Positions 43,899 through 55,689 of a stretch of 64,000 nucleotides of DNA are shown piece after piece (the first letter of the stretch is position 1; each line of letters starts with the position of its first letter). Under the pieces are notes generated by a model. That model worked only from the letters and a program-made list of their open reading frames with translations, was not told the DNA's origin and searched no databases. The stretch comes from Filobasidium wieringae (lineage: Eukaryota; Basidiomycota; Tremellomycetes; Filobasidiales; Filobasidiaceae). A program made the translations under genes and the position numbers. The DNA lies in contig BCIV01000005.1 of assembly GCA_001600055.1 (NCBI GenBank), positions 426,611 to 490,610 of the forward strand, read 5' to 3'.

Positions 43899-44379
43899 GA
43901 TTGTGTAGTTTGAAGTTCGGCTAGAGTACCACAGCCTACAGAGTGACTACAGAGTAGATCTGGGTCAACGAGGATAGACAGGATCATCGAACAGATAAGG
44001 TTGATCGTTGATGTCCGCGTACCATCCCAGCTTTGATCTTATCAACCGCATTTCCCTCCATCTACGGTCCCGGATCTCTTCCTGCCTCGACTGCTTCTCC
44101 TGATCATCCTATCTGAGAGTACGATCCTATCCAACAAGATCCGGTATGGCATGGTATCGCCATCGAGCTACGGGACAACGGAACGGAGCTCCTGCGATGA
44201 CTCAACGGGAGATAGCGAGATAAGCAGCACGAGGACTCTGCACCTTGACGGTATACAATGATCTCGTAACCTGGCAACCTGATCGTATCTGGACTGGAGT
44301 ATCGACATCTTTAGTAGAGTACCGCCATATTTTCAACGCCTAGTCAATCTGACTTTTGGCAAGTATCGTCAATCAAACT
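43899..44379. other. Divergent intergenic region
   Basis: Promoter region between two divergent genes. No strong motif recognised. Confidence 0.4.
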
Positions 44380-45600
44380 ATGAACCCCCTTGAATTCGTA
44401 TTCAAAAAGGTAGACGATCTGGAGATCAGTCTCGATGTCTACCTCCCAGCCTCGGCTACCAAGGAGAACCCCGCGAGTGTATGTCCTTGGTGGCATGGTG
44501 GTGGTCGTAAGTAGTCAATTTAAAGATGGTTACATGAGAGCTTGACACTGACTGTTCGTTACTGTTACAGTCTTCCAGGTCAGTCTGCTCCACAGGAGGG
44601 TTTGGGACAAAGTTACTTACCGATCATGCACCTCAACCGCATTCTAGGGTACAAGGAAGGGTTAGTATTTTACTACTCAGCGTTTAAACCCGGTTACGAT
44701 TATCAAATCTGATTCATGTTCTTACTCCTTGACAGTCTGTCCACCCAACATGTTGACCCTCCCCGAAACTAGCAACATAGCCTTCATCTCCGCCGACTAC
44801 CGTCTAGCACCTCAATCCAATATCAACCTTATCCTAGAGGACACAGTCGACGCCGTCAAATTCATCCGACAAACACTCCCCGGTCTGGTAGAGGATCGGA
44901 TCAACCCGGAAAAACTGGCCGTATCGGGTGGGAGTGCTGGAGGTTGGTTGGCCCTCCTGGCGGGGATTCCGCTGGATGGACAACCAGGTTCGGTCACCCC
45001 GCCTGTTACTTGTATGGTTGGGATTTATCCGATTACGGATGTCGATACGGATTTCTATACGAGGAAACAGAGACCGGTTTCGTACTGGCCTGCGGGGATG
45101 TGAGTACGAGCGTTCTCCTTTAAGGGTTGAGCAAGACTGATGGAACCTCCTTTCTTTTGCGGCCGTATAGCATCCCTCACGCTCAAGCTGAACCTCATCT
45201 GGACCCTTCAAGTCCGGCGCTGGTCTCCTCCGGGACAACCTCTCCCCGTTCCATCGTGTATCACTATGCACTGCAAGAAGCTCTCTGGCATCACTTATGG
45301 TTCACCAACTCTCCCACTCAATCCCCCACCTCCCCGACCGATCCGAAAGCATTCAACATCTCTTCCAGGATCTCGCAGGCAAAGGAAAAGAACATCGCTT
45401 TACCTCCCGTTTTCATTGCGAGCGGGACGGCGGATGATAAAGTCGACCCTCGTGGTGCGGCCGAGTTGGCCAAGCAGTTGACGCAGGCGGGGTACGAGTT
45501 CGAGTGGGATGAGAGGGAGGGGGCGGATCATCTTTTCGATCAGGTACAGGGGGAGCGGATGGTGAAGATGCATGCGTTTTTGAAGAGATGGTTAAATTGA
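44380..45600 (+). CDS. Alpha/beta hydrolase-3 (HSL-type esterase)
   Basis: Exons 44380-44506, 44571-44578, 44648-44660, 44736-45099 and 45171-45600 (313 aa). Oxyanion motif WWHGGG lies just before an 8-nt exon (LFQ) and a 13-nt exon (GTRK). Next come ISADYRLAPQSN, LAVSGGSAGGWLALLAG (Ser nucleophile), FIASGTADDKVDPRGA (Asp) and EGADHLFDQVQGERM (His). This is the full catalytic triad of the hormone-sensitive-lipase family. No signal peptide, so probably cytosolic. Substrate unknown. Confidence 0.88.
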
Positions 45601-46292
45601 TCTTGTTTACGGGGATGAGGGGGATTGTAATTACATGCTCAGTTACGCCAGGAGATGCAATGTATGGTCAATAGTAAGCTGATCGTGCCTGTTGTCAAAT
45701 CCCTTTCCCCTTCATACCCTTCCACCTCAGCGAGGTCTTTATGCCCCAATCTTGCCTGCTCCCTCATTATATCCTTGTTATCCAAGACCGTTTTATCATG
45801 TCTTGCGTTTCGCACCACCTTACAGCGGAAAGTCAAATCAAACCAGTCGTCAAGTTGTCATGACCCCGCAGATGAGAGCGCGATGGCTGTGGCGTTTGTT
45901 CCATACTTACCGCTCATGCTGTTATACGGATCTAGACAAATGTATCTAGGCTTTGTTGAATAATCGGATGGAATCTCCTGCAAGGAACACACTTGACTGA
46001 CTGGAAATTCAGGAAGTTTTCATCATTGATTGCTTCTGGTCGAGAAGAACATCAACCTGCGCATGCATATGCGTAGGTCTCTTTCATCTGTAAAGATGAC
46101 GGGTTCGACAAAGAAGATCAGATTTCACCTTTACTCAGCTTGATACTTGAGTAGCAAAGAGCGATAGAGAGGTATAGATCAGAACAAATCAGAAAGTCAT
46201 GACTATGCGGATAGATGCGGATTTGAATGGTATAGGGGTAAGAAGGAGATTTTGGTACACAGGAATCACCCATCATGACTTCACCAACGTAC
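45601..46292. other. Intergenic, no gene seen
   Basis: AT-rich, with short open frames on both strands and no recognised motif. Confidence 0.4.
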
Positions 46293-46575
46293 CAGTCAGC
46301 ATACATCTTCTGATGCATCTCTTGGTCCATCTTTACAATGGCTAAATAGGCCATCCTAGCCTGGAAATTTGCTTGGTTTCAGGAGGTGGCTTGGGAGTTC
46401 AGGAGACAACAATTAGAGTTACTATACTTACCTCGGTGCCACACCTTCACGGTATGTTTTGTGCAAGCTGTGCAGGGCAAGCCTTTTCTCCCCGTTGCTG
46501 TCAGTCTCCTCTTCAGCTTGGGCAACTACCTTAGCATTCTTCTGGCCCGGAGCAGGTGATATCAGAAAAGGGGAA
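46293..46575 (-). CDS. Partial relative of the 3.2-3.6 kb AT-hook gene
   Basis: Minus-strand exons up to about 46575-46432 (APGQKNAKVVAQA, ETDSNGEKRLALHSLHKTYR, EGVAPR) and 46355-46293 (MAYLAIVKMDQEMHQKMYAD, W) join in phase. The DNA around PGQKNAK is nearly identical to the copy near 3300. I found no upstream exon with ATG and no downstream exon after a GTACGT donor. Either only the middle of a larger gene is visible or it is a remnant. Function unknown. Confidence 0.35.
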
Positions 46576-47036
46576 AAAAGCAATCTCTGGAGATAGGGGC
46601 AGAACGAATTGGAGCCTTGAGTATAGAAGATCAATTGAACTGACCTTCAACAGATGGAGTCGAACAAGCGAGTCACCAGACAAAGGGAACAAAACAAAAA
46701 GCAAAAGAGGACCACGAGATCACGAAGCGTACCAACCTGCCAACGTTGTGACAGGATGATCGGTTGATCCTCGAGATGCAACGTGAATGCCGTCGAAAGG
46801 CGCCCCTCTACACGACGAGCCGATTCTCAAGTTGTCCCGGACTCATGGTGGTAACGCAGAAGGGATCCCAAATCCCTACGCCAACTCGACATCTTATCCA
46901 ATCATTTAAACAAGAGATACACGGACCATTACCAATCATTATCATTCCTACACGAAAACCTCTATAAGAAAACCATCTATCCAGCCTTATCCCAACCGCC
47001 CTCCTCCCGACCTCTCACCAAACCCGACGCACGGGT
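46576..47036. other. Intergenic, no gene seen
   Basis: Between the remnant-like locus and the 3' end of the transporter. No clear motif. Confidence 0.4.
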
Positions 47037-49741
47037 CTAACTGATATAACGGAAATTAGGATGATGGAAACCCAACTCCTCCTGATGTTCCTTTTGCAAC
47101 CGATAATCCCTCCCACCACGATCCCGGAGCGCGTTCTCTCGTCTCTGATACAACATGAGAGCGATACTGACGAGGATCACCGAGGCTCCGGTACAGCAGT
47201 TGAGGTAGTTGCCGATCTTGTATCCGGTCGATGCGTCCGTGGGGATATAAGACCAGCTGTGGGTGCGCGTGGACGGTACGGTGTGTGGTGTGATGCGTGG
47301 TGTCAGTGAGGAACGAGGAGCGTAGCGTAGGGACGGGCGGGTGAGACTCACGTAGCGGCGATGGAACCGATACATCCTACACCGGTCACGATGGCACCGG
47401 TCATGGCACGTACGGTATCAGGAGCCGCATTCGAAGCTGCCCAACCCATCACGATGGGCTGCGGGGAGGGGAGAGCGGTGGGGGGAGGGGGGTTAGGGAG
47501 AGGGATGGACGATCAACAAAGGTACGAACAAAAGTGATCTCCTCACCCGAGACTCACCCCGTAGATGAAACCCGAAGCGGTATTGACGAAAACGGCGAAA
47601 TACCTGACTTTGACCGCACTAGCGTCCGTCCCTGCCCAGACTGCCAAAAGTCACGCACGCACGCACGTACGAATCATCAGCCCCGTCCGCTCGTTGGTTT
47701 AGCCAGCTCGGGCGCGGAACTCACTTCCGTACCCAATAACAGACAACGACGCTCCAAAGATCGTCACGTACCCGTGTGCGCGGGTACGCATCGCGACGTA
47801 ACAAGCGACGAGGGCGATGATGGCTGCCACGATGGACGGAGCTACGGCGAGGAGTTGGATCTTGACGGTCGATGAACCTGGGTAGTTCAGGCGTAGGATG
47901 GAGGGGGTGAAGATGCTTAATCTAGGAACGCCGGTTGTGGTTGTGAGCGGGGTGATGAAATGGGTAAGGGGGACGGAATGCTTACCCTTGGACGGTAATG
48001 TTATCACCTAAAACCCAGTGCGCATGCGAATCATCAGCTCCCCCTCTTCCTCTCATTCCAATCTCAAGCCCATAAACGCGACTCACATATATACATATAA
48101 GTACAAGCCATGGTATTCACATTGAAGAACGCCTTGAAGATCAACCTCGCGCTCGTCTTCTCCGTCCGGACCTCACCGTCGGGGGCGTCCGAGGCGAGAC
48201 GGGAGAGGACGAGTTGGCGTTCGCTAGGGGAGAGCATGCGGGTGGTGGTTATGTCCGCGGGGAAGAGGTAGATCATGACGCTGTCCGCGAGATGGGTAGG
48301 AGGGGAAGGGGGGGCGTTAGTACGGCCAAGGTTATGGGAAAAACCAGTCCACACGTACATCCCGAAGAAAGTCGTGATGATCCCTTCCACCACTGTGTCC
48401 GCAATCACGAAGACCAGGCGAATCGAGACCGCATCAGCCCCCATCCCCTTGACCCCAACCCAACCCCAGAAAGGAGAAAAGACGCACGGAAGATGGTCCT
48501 CCACGACTTGACGCTCCCTATACTGCCGAGGCTTAGGAGCCCGCTGCTTAGTAATCCTCCGACTGCAACGAGGTGGGGGTTAGCAGGGGTCTGCGCGAAC
48601 GTTGGGAAACATGGGAAAGAAGGGAAAAAAGAACAGAGAGAGCCAGACGTACAAGCCTGAGCGAGACCTGCGGCGGAGAGCATGAAGAACCCGATCCGGG
48701 CTGTTAGTTCTGATCGTTTGTAGTACTGTTCCCCGCCGAGTTTGACGCGAGACGCAGAACGCAGGACGCAACATGCAGGACGGAAGACGCAGAAGAACGG
48801 AAAAAAGCAAGAAAGCAAAGGAAGAAAAGAACAGAAAGCGAAAGAGAGAAAAAGAGAAGAAAAAAGGATCAGCCCTCCTCCTCAACCCCTCGTCAACCTC
48901 GCCCACCGCCAACTCACCCGTGACATCAAATAAGCCAACCCAGGCATAGTCGCCGCCTCCCCTATGCCCAAGAAACAACGGACGGCGAAAAACCCGGACC
49001 GGTTGGTGAGCCACGTGGTGGAGAGCGTTATGAGGCCGAAGAGGGTTATCATCAGGGGGACGAAGAGGAAGCCGAACCGCTGTCGATTGGGCGTGAGCGA
49101 GCGAGGGAGCATGGGAGGGGAGAATGGGGGAAAGGGGATCAGATGCGATTCGATGACACCGGGAGAGACGCGGGGACCGACCTTTATGGCCAGACTACAG
49201 GGGATCTCGGCGATCATGTACATGACGTAGAAGAGACAGGCGCCTATGTTGAAGTCGTACCCGCGCAGGCCTAGGTCCGCCTCTAGCCCGGCGATACGGG
49301 CGTTTCCTGGGAGGGGAGCGAGTATGGCATATGGCGAGTGTAGTATGTATTGCGAGAGGGGAGGTAGTATGTATGGCGAGAGGTGAAGGTAGAGGTAGCG
49401 AGGTATCAGCCGTCCCCACTTGCCACTTGAGCCGCTCGACACTTGGACCTACCGATATTACTCCGATCGAGAAACAACAAGAAATAGGCGAACCCGGCGA
49501 TGGGCAATATCCTCACATCCAGTTTCCTCATCACCGCCTTTTCCGCTGCGGCGTCCCAGTTCGGGTCCGCCTCGGGGTCAGCGTTGGGGTCAGTTCTCGG
49601 GTCATTATGGGTGGAGGGCGAGGCTGGATGGTGCGTGTCGTCGAATGCGATGGAAGGGACGATGGGCGATGAGGCGTAGGGGAGTTTTTCTTTCTCCGAG
49701 GATGAGGGGGTGGTCGGGCTGGGGCTGGTGGTGGTGTTCAT
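47037..49741 (-). CDS. MFS transporter, anion:cation symporter (Dal5/allantoate-permease-like) family
   Basis: Twelve exons: 49741-49453, 49306-49182, 49079-48918, 48725-48653, 48562-48488, 48416-48353, 48280-48087, 48007-47986, 47921-47725, 47640-47558, 47458-47352, 47256-47037 (536 aa). It imports small organic anions across the plasma membrane. Landmarks: KLDVRILPIAGFAYFLLFLD then RSNIGNARIAGLEADLGL, GACLFYVMYMIAEIPCSLAI, RFGFLFVPLMITLFGLITL, RCFLGIGEAATMPGLAYLMS, YYKRSELTARIGFFM, NITVQGLSIFTPSIL and GSIAATWSYIPTDASTGYKI. Every junction keeps phase, but the intron before 48416 has no AG acceptor where homology requires it. Close to two aromatic monooxygenases, so import of an aromatic acid is a fair guess. 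Confidence 0.88.
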
Positions 49742-51060
49742 CTCGGGGGGATTTATGGCCAGTGAGTGTGAGTGCGAGTGCGAGTGATTCGAGAGCGAGG
49801 GAGGGGACGTGCGTGGGAGTCAACGACGGTCAACGTTGAAGAGCAGGGTATATAAACGCCCGAGCATATCCTTTCGGATGATGACTAGCATGACTAGCAG
49901 CTATCTGATGAGTGATCGCAGTTGAAACGCTCCCCCCCTTCCCGTGCTTATCCCCTCGGATCGGGTATCGTGTGGGGTGTGTCATCGAGCATCACATGTG
50001 CCCCGTCCCATGCCGAGCAGTGGGTGGTTAGTGGGGTGTTATCTTCAGGCCGAGTATCACCTTCCCTTCCTTTGGTCGCAACTACGCTGGGACGCTCTGC
50101 AGTTATCTTCCAGGTTTCACTCTGGACAATAGAAGCAGTGTGTAGGCGATCAATCCGACCCGTACTCGACGCGCTCACACGCTCGAAGGGGTAATAGCCG
50201 AGATCCTGCCGTGTGTACCTCGTCTGAACGCTTTTGTTCCGACAGCGACAGCGACAGCGATAGAGGGTTTGATGGATGACAAAAGAAAGGGTTTGATAGA
50301 TTGGATTGATGGATTGGATTGTAATATGTGATATCGTATCCCTTATCCCTAGCGATCACGGGATCACGGGTCACAGATTAGCTACGAGCTACGAACTACG
50401 AACTACGAGCTAGCTACGATCCGAACTGATAGAGTTGAACTCTGTCTGAACTCTTGGTCAACGGGAATCGAGCATAGGACTCTACGCGCTCGGTCGGACA
50501 CGTGAAAAGCAGGTCGAGCGGGTTAGAAAGTCAGGTTTATGTAGTGTCAACCGTCAGGCGCCAAGAGGGCGAGTACTCAGTAGACAGTAGGCAGGCAGGC
50601 GAGTAGCAAGCAAGCAAGGTAAGGACCACACCGTGATCTTCATCTAGAACCACGGCGAGGAACGAGTCGTCCTCCAACGTTTATCGGTGGGCAGACGAGT
50701 CACGTGACTCCGGTTCACCGGGGCTCGATTGGGGTGGAAGGTGAGGAGGGATGGGGTTCTTGTGGCTTGGTGTGGTAGGGAAGTTTTAGGAATTTGGGTG
50801 TTAGGGATTCGGGCGTTAGAGACTTGGGCGTTAAGGATCTGGACGTTACGGGCTAGGGTTTATGGGTTGGGGCGAAGAGGGATCAAAGTAAAGCGAGATC
50901 CGCCATATCGGTAGGTGTACAAGGGTCAAGGATTTAGGGGTTAGGGATTTAGGTATTTTCAATGAAATGTATAGTCCGTATGTATCGTCGTTGAGAACAC
51001 AACCATCCTCCATCCCGCGCCCCCTCTCCCCCATCCGCCCGATCCGCCCAACAACCGACC
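49742..51060. other. Long intergenic region with short tandem repeats
   Basis: About 1.3 kb. It holds the transporter promoter, purine/pyrimidine repeats such as gctacgagctacgaactacg near 50381 and aggcaggcaggcgagtagca near 50590, and the 15-bp repeat listed next. No convincing gene. Confidence 0.5.
50786..50860 (+). repeat. 15-bp tandem repeat, consensus ttagggattTgggcg
   Basis: Five units in register: ttaggaatttgggtg, ttagggattcgggcg, ttagagacttgggcg, ttaaggatctggacg, ttacgggctagggtt. A related stretch, gatttaggggttagggattt, follows near 50930-50955. The core resembles TTAGGG telomere repeats but the period is 15. Confidence 0.75.
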
Positions 51061-52868
51061 CTAACCCCGCCTGCAAGACTCGGGCACCAACCCCTCCAAA
51101 TGCGAACGCATATCGTACCCGTTGATCTCCTCGATCGTCAACCTCTGATGCCCCGGGATGGGCTTGGCCGGGCCGGAGGTCGCGCTCCCTGGCTACGAAA
51201 CAGCCAGGGGGTTAGTGGGGAACAATCTCGGAGATGTGGTGAAGAAAGAACCGGCACGCTCACTAGACTACTAAACCCGATCCGCTCCCTGATATCCTCC
51301 GTGGCCAACGCGCTACAAAAGGCTACCCTATCCGCCCGTGGTTTACGCAGTTCTTGATACTTTGCCAACCCTTCGGGGATGTCACGGGTGTATTTGTAGT
51401 GCGGGGAGAAGATTAGGGATAGGGCGGAGGCGTCTTCGAGCGCTTGGCAGGCTCCTCTACGGCGGGAAAAGGGGTCGGTCAGGTGATGACTGGGATTTGT
51501 TCAAGAACAGACGGGCACGCTGGGACTCACTGGCTCTGATGAGGAAACATCGCATGGCAAGCGTCCCCCAAAAGCCCTACCCTTCCCTTCGTCCACCCCT
51601 TCAGGGGAGCGTGTTTGTATAACCTCCACGGTTTACGATCGACTGAGGCGTTTAGCATCTTCAAGCAATCCGGATCGAGGGTGGGGTAGGGGGCGAGGAG
51701 AGTGGGGATGGGGATGGAAGCGGTTTCGAACCCTTCTTTGGAGGTCGTCGCTAGTTCTGCCTGTGAGCGTGAGGCAGGGTCAGTCAGGGGCGGTCTCTTT
51801 TGTCTCGATTTGGATTTGGATCTGTTGACGATGAACCCGGACTCACGGGGAAGAAACAATAAAAGGAGATGAGTGATCCTCCGTTACAGGGAGCCATGAC
51901 GATCTTGTTATACTTGTTCACGTCTTCCGTCTCGAACCCGCCCCAGAACTGGATCGCCGGGCTATCCGCGAGGGGAAGGGGGTTTCGTATCGCCACTGAT
52001 CAACATTTCGGATCGAGTGGAAGAGATATGTGGCGGACTCACTCGGCGTAGTGGGAAAGACCGAGGGCGTCTAGGTCGCTACGGTGGACGTTGCAGCGGT
52101 AGCATGTCGAGGAGGCGGGAGTTATTTCGGGTTCCAGATCCATCAGTTTTCTGGTCTTGCTCTATCGACTCGCGGGGGTGTTGGTACACGCTGATGGCGA
52201 GGGAGATGAGAAGGACGGGACTTACGACGACTCCGTCTGCACCGATGATGAGATCTGCCTCGATACTATTCCCGTTGGTAAAGTCCACGCGACCTTGCTC
52301 GAAATCGATCGATTCGGCTTCATGCAGCAGTTCCAACTTTGCACTCGGTCCGATCCCGGTGGAAGAGAGGGCACAATCGATCAACATCTTGAGCATATCT
52401 TGTCGATGACTGTTTACGCATCGGATGGGGATGAGAAGGTCAGGCAAGCGGACAAGCATTTCCCCACACCCGCGCGACTGACAACATGTAATAAGGGAAA
52501 CCCCATTTCGCTTCGTACCCCGAAAGATCATAGTCCATATCGACGGAACCGGTCTTGTAATCCCTCATGGTCAACTTTTGGAGATCGATAGGGAGACCGG
52601 AAGGGATATCGACCCCCCATTCGTGCAGCCATTGTCCACCGTCTAGCATCAGAGGTCAGCTTTTCGCGCGCGGGGGAAGAGACGGGGATGGGGATGACTG
52701 ACTCTTGGCACAGGAAATACTGTTTCCCACTTCGGCGGCGATGTTGCGTTTCTCGTAGACGGTGACGGTATGGCCTTGACGACGCAGGGCGATGGCTGCT
52801 GCGAACCCGCCGAGACCACCGCCGATGATGGCTACCGTGAGGGGAGTGAATTGATCGTCGATCGTCAT
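51061..52868 (-). CDS. FAD-dependent monooxygenase, salicylate-hydroxylase-like
   Basis: Eight exons: 52868-52703, 52642-52483, 52409-52226, 52155-52043, 51961-51847, 51760-51531, 51456-51264, 51192-51061 (430 aa). Class A flavin hydroxylases add one oxygen to an aromatic ring using NAD(P)H. The FAD dinucleotide motif is VAIIGGGLGGFAAAIAL with VTVYEK. The second site reads DLIIGADGVV. The FAD-ribityl motif is GRVGLLGDACHAMFPHQSQG. NGGQWLHEWGVDIP, SPAIQFWGGF-like and WRLYKHAPLKGW stretches fit the salicylate/6-hydroxynicotinate monooxygenase group. The start ATG 52868 is preferred because the dinucleotide fold follows 11 residues later. Divergent from the phenol-hydroxylase-like gene. Confidence 0.88.
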
Positions 52869-53256
52869 TACCGGATGGAAGAACGTGTGTCGGTCTGGTT
52901 GTAGAGCATGGAACGTCGACAAGTATAGCCCTCACGTTGTCCATTTATATAACGACTCTGATCGCTTCAACAACGACGATATCTCGGGACGTCCGTCAAA
53001 CCCGGTCGACGCTTGTTATCTCGGATCAACGGACGGAACTGACGGACCTCGGAGTCGGAACTAAATCTTGCCTACCGGAACTAAAACGAGAACCTCGGCA
53101 TTCGGCATCTCGCATCTCCTGCTGTCGCTCGATCAAATCGACTCGTACAAAAGAAACAAATAACATCACTTTCTCCTTTTTATCAACAAGTCCAACTCGT
53201 CATCACTCTACATTCAACACTGCGCACCACACTCAATCACCCTCGGACAGCTCAAG
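52869..53256. promoter_or_regulatory. Shared divergent promoter of two monooxygenases
   Basis: 388 bp between the two start codons. It holds cgg/ccg triplets (cggacgg, ggacggaact, cctcggagtcgg, taccggaac) of the kind Zn2Cys6 factors bind, but no single clear inverted pair. Confidence 0.5.
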
Positions 53257-55609
53257 ATGACGGTGGAAATCAACCTCGCTACCACGCCGATGGACCAGCC
53301 TTCCGTAGAGACAAACACGCACGAGAAACTCCCATCAGAAACCGACGTGTTGATCATCGGAGCAGGTCCGATCGGATTGTTATGTGCCTACCAATTGAGC
53401 AAATTCAGTAATGGCAAGATCAGGGTCGTGGTTGTTGGTTCGTCATCGCATCATCGTTGCTCAGACGTATGGAAAGCTTATGACGAGTACCACTCAGACA
53501 AAGAAGAGAAATCGACACTCCCGATCTATGGTAGAGCTTGTACCATCCTTCCCCGAACTTTGGAGATGTGGGATCAACTTGGGATCCTGGATGAGATGTT
53601 AGACGAAGGGGTCGTCAGTAAGACCGGGTATAACTTTAAGGAGCAAGTATCGAAACCATCCGAGCCTTTTACGACGAGCTGACGTGGATGAGACTTTAGT
53701 GGACAGATCGTCAAGGGAGGTCTCTCTTTCTTACACAGGATGGATCGACATGGAGATACAAACTTCAACTTTGCGTGAGCACCGTGTTAGTCCGTATCAC
53801 TTGAAGTTCCCCGCTCAACTCTGTTCGTTGCTATCCCAATTAGGCTACACCTTAGACAACGTATCATCGAACAGATAATCGAAGCTAAATGGCAGAAATC
53901 AACTGGACAAAAGGTCTTCCAGGGACACGAGTTACTTGACTACACGGACGATTCAGAGACGGGCGCAACAGGGTATCCTATCAAGGCGACCATCTCGAAT
54001 AACAAGACGGGGGAGAGTGGGGAGATCAGAGCGTGAGTCGAGGTTCCTTCCAGGGTGGTTGATACGCACATCGACTCACCTTGAATGCTGGACTTTAGGA
54101 AATACATCATCGGTTCGGACGGAGGGAAATCTAAAGTGAGAAAGATCGCTGGGATTCCTTTTACAGGAACCAGCTCGGCTTATAAATGGGTTCGAATGGA
54201 TGCAAGTCAATCCCTCCCCTCGCTCCGTCCAAATCGGACCGTCATTCTGATGTCACATTACTTTCTGCGGCATACAGGCGGTGGTGAAAACCAACATGCC
54301 CTCTCCTCGATGCCTCAACTCGGTCCAATCGACAGATCACGGTCTCCTCCTCTGGTGTCCCATCGATAACCGTCGAACCCGAATCGGCTACGTCTTTTCC
54401 AAAGAGATCCAAGATAAATGGGGCCTCTCGGGGGAGGGAGAGGGGGTGACGAGAGAGGCGGTGGAGACGGAAGCCAAGTTGGCGGTTAGACCGTTCGAAT
54501 TGGAATTCGAGGAGACGGATTGGTTCACCGTTTACGTGAGTTGAGAGCGGAAGGCTGGGTGAGGGAATGGGAAATTGATGCGAGTCGGTTATGATCCGTT
54601 GTAGGGGATTGGACAGAGGATCGCTCAGGATTTCGTTAAAGGGAGAACCATCTTGGTCGGGTGAGTAACACCGGATCCATTTGCGAAAAGCGATCGTTGA
54701 CCGTTCTTATACCGCTCACAGAGACGCCTGTCACACTCACTCAAGCGGGTCTGCTCAAGGTCTCAACACGGGTTCCCACGACGCTATCAACCTCAGCTGG
54801 AAACTCTCTCTGATCCTACAAGGCCTTGCGGGTCCTAAACTCCTCGAATCATATGCCAGGGAACGTAAAGCTATGGTCCAGAAAGTGATCGATAACGATA
54901 CGATCGTCTCCACCCTGATCAGCGGAGAGTATCCTGAAAAGTACAAGGATCGGGCGTCTAGTCAGACAACGAAGGAGATTCTGGATGAATGGTTCGAGAA
55001 TACTTCCAACTTGAGCTTCACTTTGGGCTTGGGCGTTGCTTATGGTATGTTCGCTCGCTGTCCGAAAAGGGGGACCCGAGACTAAATATATCTTCTCGAT
55101 GAATAGAAACCGACGACCTGCTCAACGTTTCCGCAGACAAATCGATATCGACCGTATCCAGCATCGCACCCGGTCATCGAGGGCCTAACGCGGTCGTGTC
55201 ACGAGTCGGTACCGGCGAGGAACTCATGTTATCCAGTATCATACGTAACGGAGGGAAATTCAACGTGGTTGTCTTCACCGGAGATCCTCATCATACCAAA
55301 AAGGCGTTGAAGACCCTGCGTGAGGAATTGGGAGTCCCGCGCGAACCGACTGCTCTGGACCCGTATGTTACCTTCACCACCCTCGTTTTGGGTCAGGGGA
55401 TTGGATCGGGAGAAGTCATGGGCTGTCAACCTTTCGGAAGAGCGTACTTTGATCATAAACGTCAAGCTCATGAAGCGTACGGGATCGATGACGGGAGAGG
55501 TGCCGTGCTGGTCTTCAGACCTGATGGTCATCTCGGTGTTGTGCTGGACCTTGCTGCGGGACACAAAGGTCTAGTTACGTACCTGGCAGGGTTCTCAGGA
55601 AAGATATAG
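53257..55609 (+). CDS. Phenol 2-monooxygenase-like flavoprotein
   Basis: Eight exons: 53257-53627, 53700-53774, 53844-54032, 54099-54201, 54278-54535, 54605-54660, 54722-55044, 55107-55609 (625 aa). Phenol hydroxylases turn phenols into catechols. The FAD motif is DVLIIGAGPIGLLCAYQL. YIIGSDGGKSKVRK, RMDAVVKTNMPSPR, GRTILVGDACHTHSSGSAQG and LNTGSHDAINLSWKLSLILQ are hallmarks of the family, and the C-terminal thioredoxin-like domain runs from FNVVVFTGDP to VLVFRPDGHLGVVLDL. The intron after 54201 has a GCAAGT donor (GC-AG type), required to keep RMDAVVK in frame. Induction together with the divergent partner is likely. Confidence 0.9.
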
Positions 55610-55689
55610 GAGTTCAGGCTGAAGGGCGCTAGAGGATATGAATTATAGATATATACCATTACGAAACTCTACAACTGTTCCTTTCATCG

